From positions 1 through 6,829 of the forward strand of contig SCPY01000003.1 of the NCBI GenBank assembly GCA_004299495.1: a stretch of DNA of 6,829 nt, read 5' to 3'. The position numbers and the translations under genes were made by a program. A model generated the notes under the pieces. It was given only the letters and a program-made list of their open reading frames with translations. It did no database searches and had not been told where the DNA came from. This document shows, one piece after another, positions 4,673 to 6,829 of the stretch (position 1 is its first letter; each line of letters begins with the position of its first letter). The stretch is from a bacterium. Its GTDB lineage: Bacteria > Omnitrophota > Gorgyraeia > Gygaellales > UBA12090.

Positions 4673-6391
4673 TTATTGGCGATTTATTATTTGTGATCTC
4701 AAAATTTCAATAAACCCTTCAATATCCATTTGCCCCTTGTCGCCTTCTCCCCTTTTTCTCACCGCGATTTTATTACTCTGCGCTTCTTTCTGCCCGGCCA
4801 CAATAATGTAGGGGTATTTTTCTATCTCACAATCGCGGATTCTCTTGGTTAAGGTTTCGTTGCGGATATCCACGTCTACCCTTAGGCCGGCGCTGGTTAA
4901 TTGTTCCTTAACGCTATTGGCGTAAGAAGCGTCTTCTTCCCTGATCGGCACAACGGCAATCTGCCGGGGGGAAAGCCACAGGGGAAGCGCGCCCGCGTAA
5001 TGCTCAAGCAATGCCCCCAGAAAGCGCTCCAGAGACCCCAGGATTACCCGGTGCAGCATTACCGGCTGTATTTGTTTTCCCTCGCGGTCAATGTACTTTA
5101 AGTCAAATCTCTGAGGCAGGGCGAAATCGCACTGGATAGTGGCGCACTGCCACTGCCTCTTTAGGGCGTCTTTTAATTTAATATCAATCTTGGGGCCGTA
5201 GAAGGCGCCTTCGCCTTCGTTTATCTGAAAGCTTAAGCCTTTATCTTTGAGAGATTCCTCCAGGGCGGAGGTTGCCTTTTGCCAATCCTCGTCGCTGCCG
5301 ATAGAATCCTTTGGCCGGGTGCTCAATTCAATCGCCATATCATTAAAACCGAAGTCCTTCATCGCCGAAAAGACAAAGTCCACCACTTTTTTGATTTCAT
5401 CCTTTAGCTGGTCCGGGCTGCAGAAGATATGCGCGTCGTCCTGGGTAAAGCCGCGCACCCGCAAGAGGCCGTGCAGGACGCCGGATTTTTCATGGCGGTA
5501 GACCGTGCCTAATTCAAATAATTTTACCGGCAGTTCTTTATAGCTGCGCATTTTTGACTTATAAATAAGGATATGTCCGGGGCAGTTCATCGGCTTTAAG
5601 ACGAATTCCTTATTTTCTATCTTGAAGGTATACATATTCTGGCGGTAAAAATCATAATGGCCGGAGGCCTGCCATAATTGCTGCTGCATAATGTGGGGGG
5701 TGATCACCATCTGGTAGCCGCGCTTAAGGTGCTCGTCCTTTTCGTAATCCTCAATTATGCGCCGCAAAACCGCTCCTTTGGGGTGATAAAACACCAATCC
5801 CGCCCCCGCCTCATCGTGATAGATGTCAAAGTACCCTAAGGCCGGGCCTAATTTTCTGTGGTCGCGTTTTTTGGCCTCTTCTAAATTCTTTAAGTAATCG
5901 TCTAATTCTTTTTTGCTCTCAAAGCACGTCCCATAGATTCTTTGCAGCATAGGGTTAGTCTCTATGCCGTGCCAATACGCCCCGGCCACAGACAGCAGCT
6001 TGAAATATTTTATCATGCCGGTTGATTGGGCGTGCGGGCCGCGGCATAGGTCAATAAACTTATTGCCGGTCTTATAAACAGAGACTTTATCGTCCGGGAT
6101 TTCGCGGAGCAGGCCCAATTTGTAAATTTCATCCAGCCCGGAAAACAAAGCCGCGGCCTCTTTCTTGTCCAATTCTTCCTTAGTAAAGGAGAGGTTTTCT
6201 TTGACGATTGCCCGCATTTTTTCTTCTATCCTTCCCAAATCCTCCGGACTAAAGGGCTCTTTTTTGTCAAAATCATAATAGAAGCCGTCTTCAATGGACG
6301 GTCCGATGCCCAGCTTTGTTTCGGGCCACAATTCCTTTACCGCCTGCGCCATGACATGCGCGCAGGAGTGCCTTAAAATATCTATATCCAC
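4673..6391 (-). CDS. thrS: Threonine--tRNA ligase lacking the TGS domain
   Basis: A 572-residue class II synthetase that charges tRNA-Thr. The editing domain (about 1-180), which removes mischarged serine, keeps its HxxxH (H8, H12) and CRGPH (C116, H120) residues. The catalytic core keeps the three zinc ligands expected from E. coli ThrRS: C270 in MNCPGH, H321 in DDAHIF and H447 in MLHRVILGS. Motif 2 (YRHEKSGVLHGLLRVRGF) and motif 3 (GSLERFLGALLEHY) are intact. The anticodon-binding domain is at about 475-572. The N-terminal TGS domain (about 60 residues in the roughly 640-residue E. coli enzyme) is absent. An in-frame stop 15 nt upstream and the nearby tRNA gene leave no room for it. The start is GTG at 6389-6391, with only a weak upstream AAGAAAA as ribosome binding site. 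It is the first gene of the translation operon, 43 nt after tRNA-Val. Confidence 0.97.
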   Translation of the reverse strand: MDIDILRHSCAHVMAQAVKELWPETKLGIGPSIEDGFYYDFDKKEPFSPEDLGRIEEKMRAIVKENLSFTKEELDKKEAAALFSGLDEIYKLGLLREIPDDKVSVYKTGNKFIDLCRGPHAQSTGMIKYFKLLSVAGAYWHGIETNPMLQRIYGTCFESKKELDDYLKNLEEAKKRDHRKLGPALGYFDIYHDEAGAGLVFYHPKGAVLRRIIEDYEKDEHLKRGYQMVITPHIMQQQLWQASGHYDFYRQNMYTFKIENKEFVLKPMNCPGHILIYKSKMRSYKELPVKLFELGTVYRHEKSGVLHGLLRVRGFTQDDAHIFCSPDQLKDEIKKVVDFVFSAMKDFGFNDMAIELSTRPKDSIGSDEDWQKATSALEESLKDKGLSFQINEGEGAFYGPKIDIKLKDALKRQWQCATIQCDFALPQRFDLKYIDREGKQIQPVMLHRVILGSLERFLGALLEHYAGALPLWLSPRQIAVVPIREEDASYANSVKEQLTSAGLRVDVDIRNETLTKRIRDCEIEKYPYIIVAGQKEAQSNKIAVRKRGEGDKGQMDIEGFIEILRSQIINRQ

Positions 6392-6392
6392 T

Positions 6393-6420
6393 TTTCTTAG
6401 TTTTTAGCCCTAAGTTCTTA
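6393..6420 (-). repeat. Degenerate heptamer repeat, four units, in front of thrS
   Basis: On the minus strand the units are TAAGAAC, TTAGGGC, TAAAAAC and TAAGAAA, ending 1 nt before the thrS GTG. It occupies the space where a Shine-Dalgarno would be expected and may itself supply the weak AAGAAAA. The 9-mer TAGCCCTAA is shared with the array before infC, in opposite orientation. Confidence 0.5.
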
Positions 6421-6434
6421 ATTTTGCCTTAAAG

Positions 6435-6508
6435 TGGGCCCAAGAGGACTCGAACCTCTGGCCTTCACAATGTCAATGTGACGCTCTAACCAACTGAGCT
6501 ATGAGCCC
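6435..6508 (-). tRNA. tRNA-Val (anticodon GAC)
   Basis: A complete 74-nt cloverleaf on the minus strand. The 7-bp acceptor GGGCTCA pairs with TGGGCCC (one G-U). The D-stem GCTC/GAGC encloses AGTTGGTTA. The anticodon stem TCACA/TGTGA has loop TTGACAT, giving GAC for valine codons GUC/GUU. The variable loop is 5 nt, the T-stem AGAGG/CCTCT has loop TTCGAGT, and the discriminator is A at 6435. CCA is not encoded (CTT follows), so it must be added enzymatically. It lies 1 nt from the stop codon of the upstream HEPN gene and 43 nt from thrS, with no evident terminator on either side. Confidence 0.97.
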
Positions 6509-6509
6509 G

Positions 6510-6829
6510 TTATGCATTACATGCCTTTAATGCATTTTTTATTTGCTGCTTTATTTTTGGTAAGCGCTTTTTAATAACCTTCCAGACAATCTCATAATCA
6601 ATGCCAAAATAAAAATGTATAATTTTATCCCGCATCCTTGCCATATCTTTCCAGGGAATATTCTTATACTTTTGCCTTATATGTTCCGGAACATTTTTTG
6701 CCGCCTCCCCAATAATCTCAAGCTTTCTTACTACGGCGCTAGCTGTCTTATCATCTTTTACAAATTTTTCAAAGCTTATATTTCCGACAAATGCCTCTAT
6801 TTTATTTATGCAGTCCGCGATGTCTTTTA
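6510..6829 (-). CDS. HepT-like HEPN ribonuclease toxin family protein (DUF86), 5'-truncated
   Basis: The last 105 codons of a gene entering from the right edge; about ten N-terminal residues seem to be missing compared with the family. The sequence shows the DUF86/HepT signatures: a KLEIIGEAAKNVPEHI helix (visible residues 35-50), PWKDMARMRDKIIHFYFGID, and a complete RX4HXY motif (R66, H71, Y73), the active site of HEPN RNases. HepT toxins are usually paired with an MntA-type minimal nucleotidyltransferase that neutralises them by AMPylation of the RX4HXY tyrosine. Such a partner would lie outside the window, if present. The gene is visibly more AT-rich than the thrS-pheS block, with many AAA, ATA and TTT codons, in keeping with accessory or transferred DNA. 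Its TAA (6510-6512) lies 1 nt before the tRNA-Val 5' end. Confidence 0.88.
   Translation of the reverse strand, partial: KDIADCINKIEAFVGNISFEKFVKDDKTASAVVRKLEIIGEAAKNVPEHIRQKYKNIPWKDMARMRDKIIHFYFGIDYEIVWKVIKKRLPKIKQQIKNALKACNA
6512..6535. repeat. 8-bp perfect inverted repeat at the HEPN/tRNA-Val junction
   Basis: ATGCATTA (6512-6519) and TAATGCAT (6528-6535) form perfect arms around an 8-nt spacer, overlapping the last codons and stop of the HEPN gene. On the plus strand the right arm runs into a T-tract (6535-6540), so it has the look of a weak intrinsic terminator for rightward transcription, though no plus-strand gene is seen to its left. On the minus strand it would be a hairpin just before the tRNA 5' end. 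Confidence 0.5.

Noticed and set aside
6392..6434. T-box leader of thrS
   Set aside because: Only 43 nt separate the tRNA from thrS, largely heptamer repeat, with no room for a specifier stem or antiterminator.
6466..6471. Perfect -35 consensus TTGACA on the minus strand
   Set aside because: It is the anticodon loop of tRNA-Val, and no -10 element lies at 16-18 nt spacing.
6512..6540. Rho-independent terminator on the plus strand
   Set aside because: The stem is only 8 bp and AT-rich, and no plus-strand gene precedes it, so I list it only as an inverted repeat.

Overview
The window is a densely packed bacterial chromosome segment in which every recognisable gene lies on the minus strand, so transcription runs from high to low coordinates. 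It suggests an uncultured, deep-branching Gram-negative-type bacterium. Ca. Omnitrophota or a neighbouring candidate phylum is my guess from style alone: mid-GC coding, ATGA/TAATG couplings, a threonyl-tRNA synthetase without a TGS domain, and degenerate 7-nt repeats between genes. Placement would need a phylogeny of ThrS, L20 or PheS.

In transcription order the layout is as follows. A partial AT-rich HepT-like HEPN (DUF86) gene enters from the right edge (6510-6829), and its stop codon lies 1 nt from a tRNA-Val(GAC) gene (6435-6508). Then comes the classical translation operon: thrS (4673-6391), infC (4092-4598, probably starting at an AUU codon), rpmI (3867-4064) and rplT (3502-3849). In many bacteria pheS-pheT follows rplT directly. 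Here a potassium-uptake cassette sits in between: two single-RCK TrkA proteins (2855-3499 and 2192-2854), an unannotated 41-residue one-helix membrane protein (2070-2195), TrkH (568-2070), and a secreted or membrane-anchored OB-fold-like protein (32-571). The first 26 codons of pheS (1-80) then run off the left edge.

The junctions are very tight. rplT/trkA are 2 nt apart, trkA/trkA abut as TAA|ATG, trkA/small ORF overlap as ATGA, small ORF/trkH as TAATG, trkH/OB gene as ATGA, and the OB gene overlaps pheS by 49 bp. The K+ uptake genes are therefore probably co-transcribed and translationally coupled with ribosomal protein L20. A consensus-like promoter inside the OB gene could give pheS independent expression.

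The most interesting items are the small membrane protein fitted exactly between trkA and trkH, the insertion of the Trk module into the thrS-infC-rpmI-rplT-pheS order, the AUU start of infC, and three clusters of degenerate heptamer repeats. One cluster forms a perfect 14-bp hairpin before infC, and another has been translated into the signal peptide of the OB-fold protein. No stretch longer than about 120 bases lacks a gene, and I see no CRISPR array, insertion sequence or convincing terminator.
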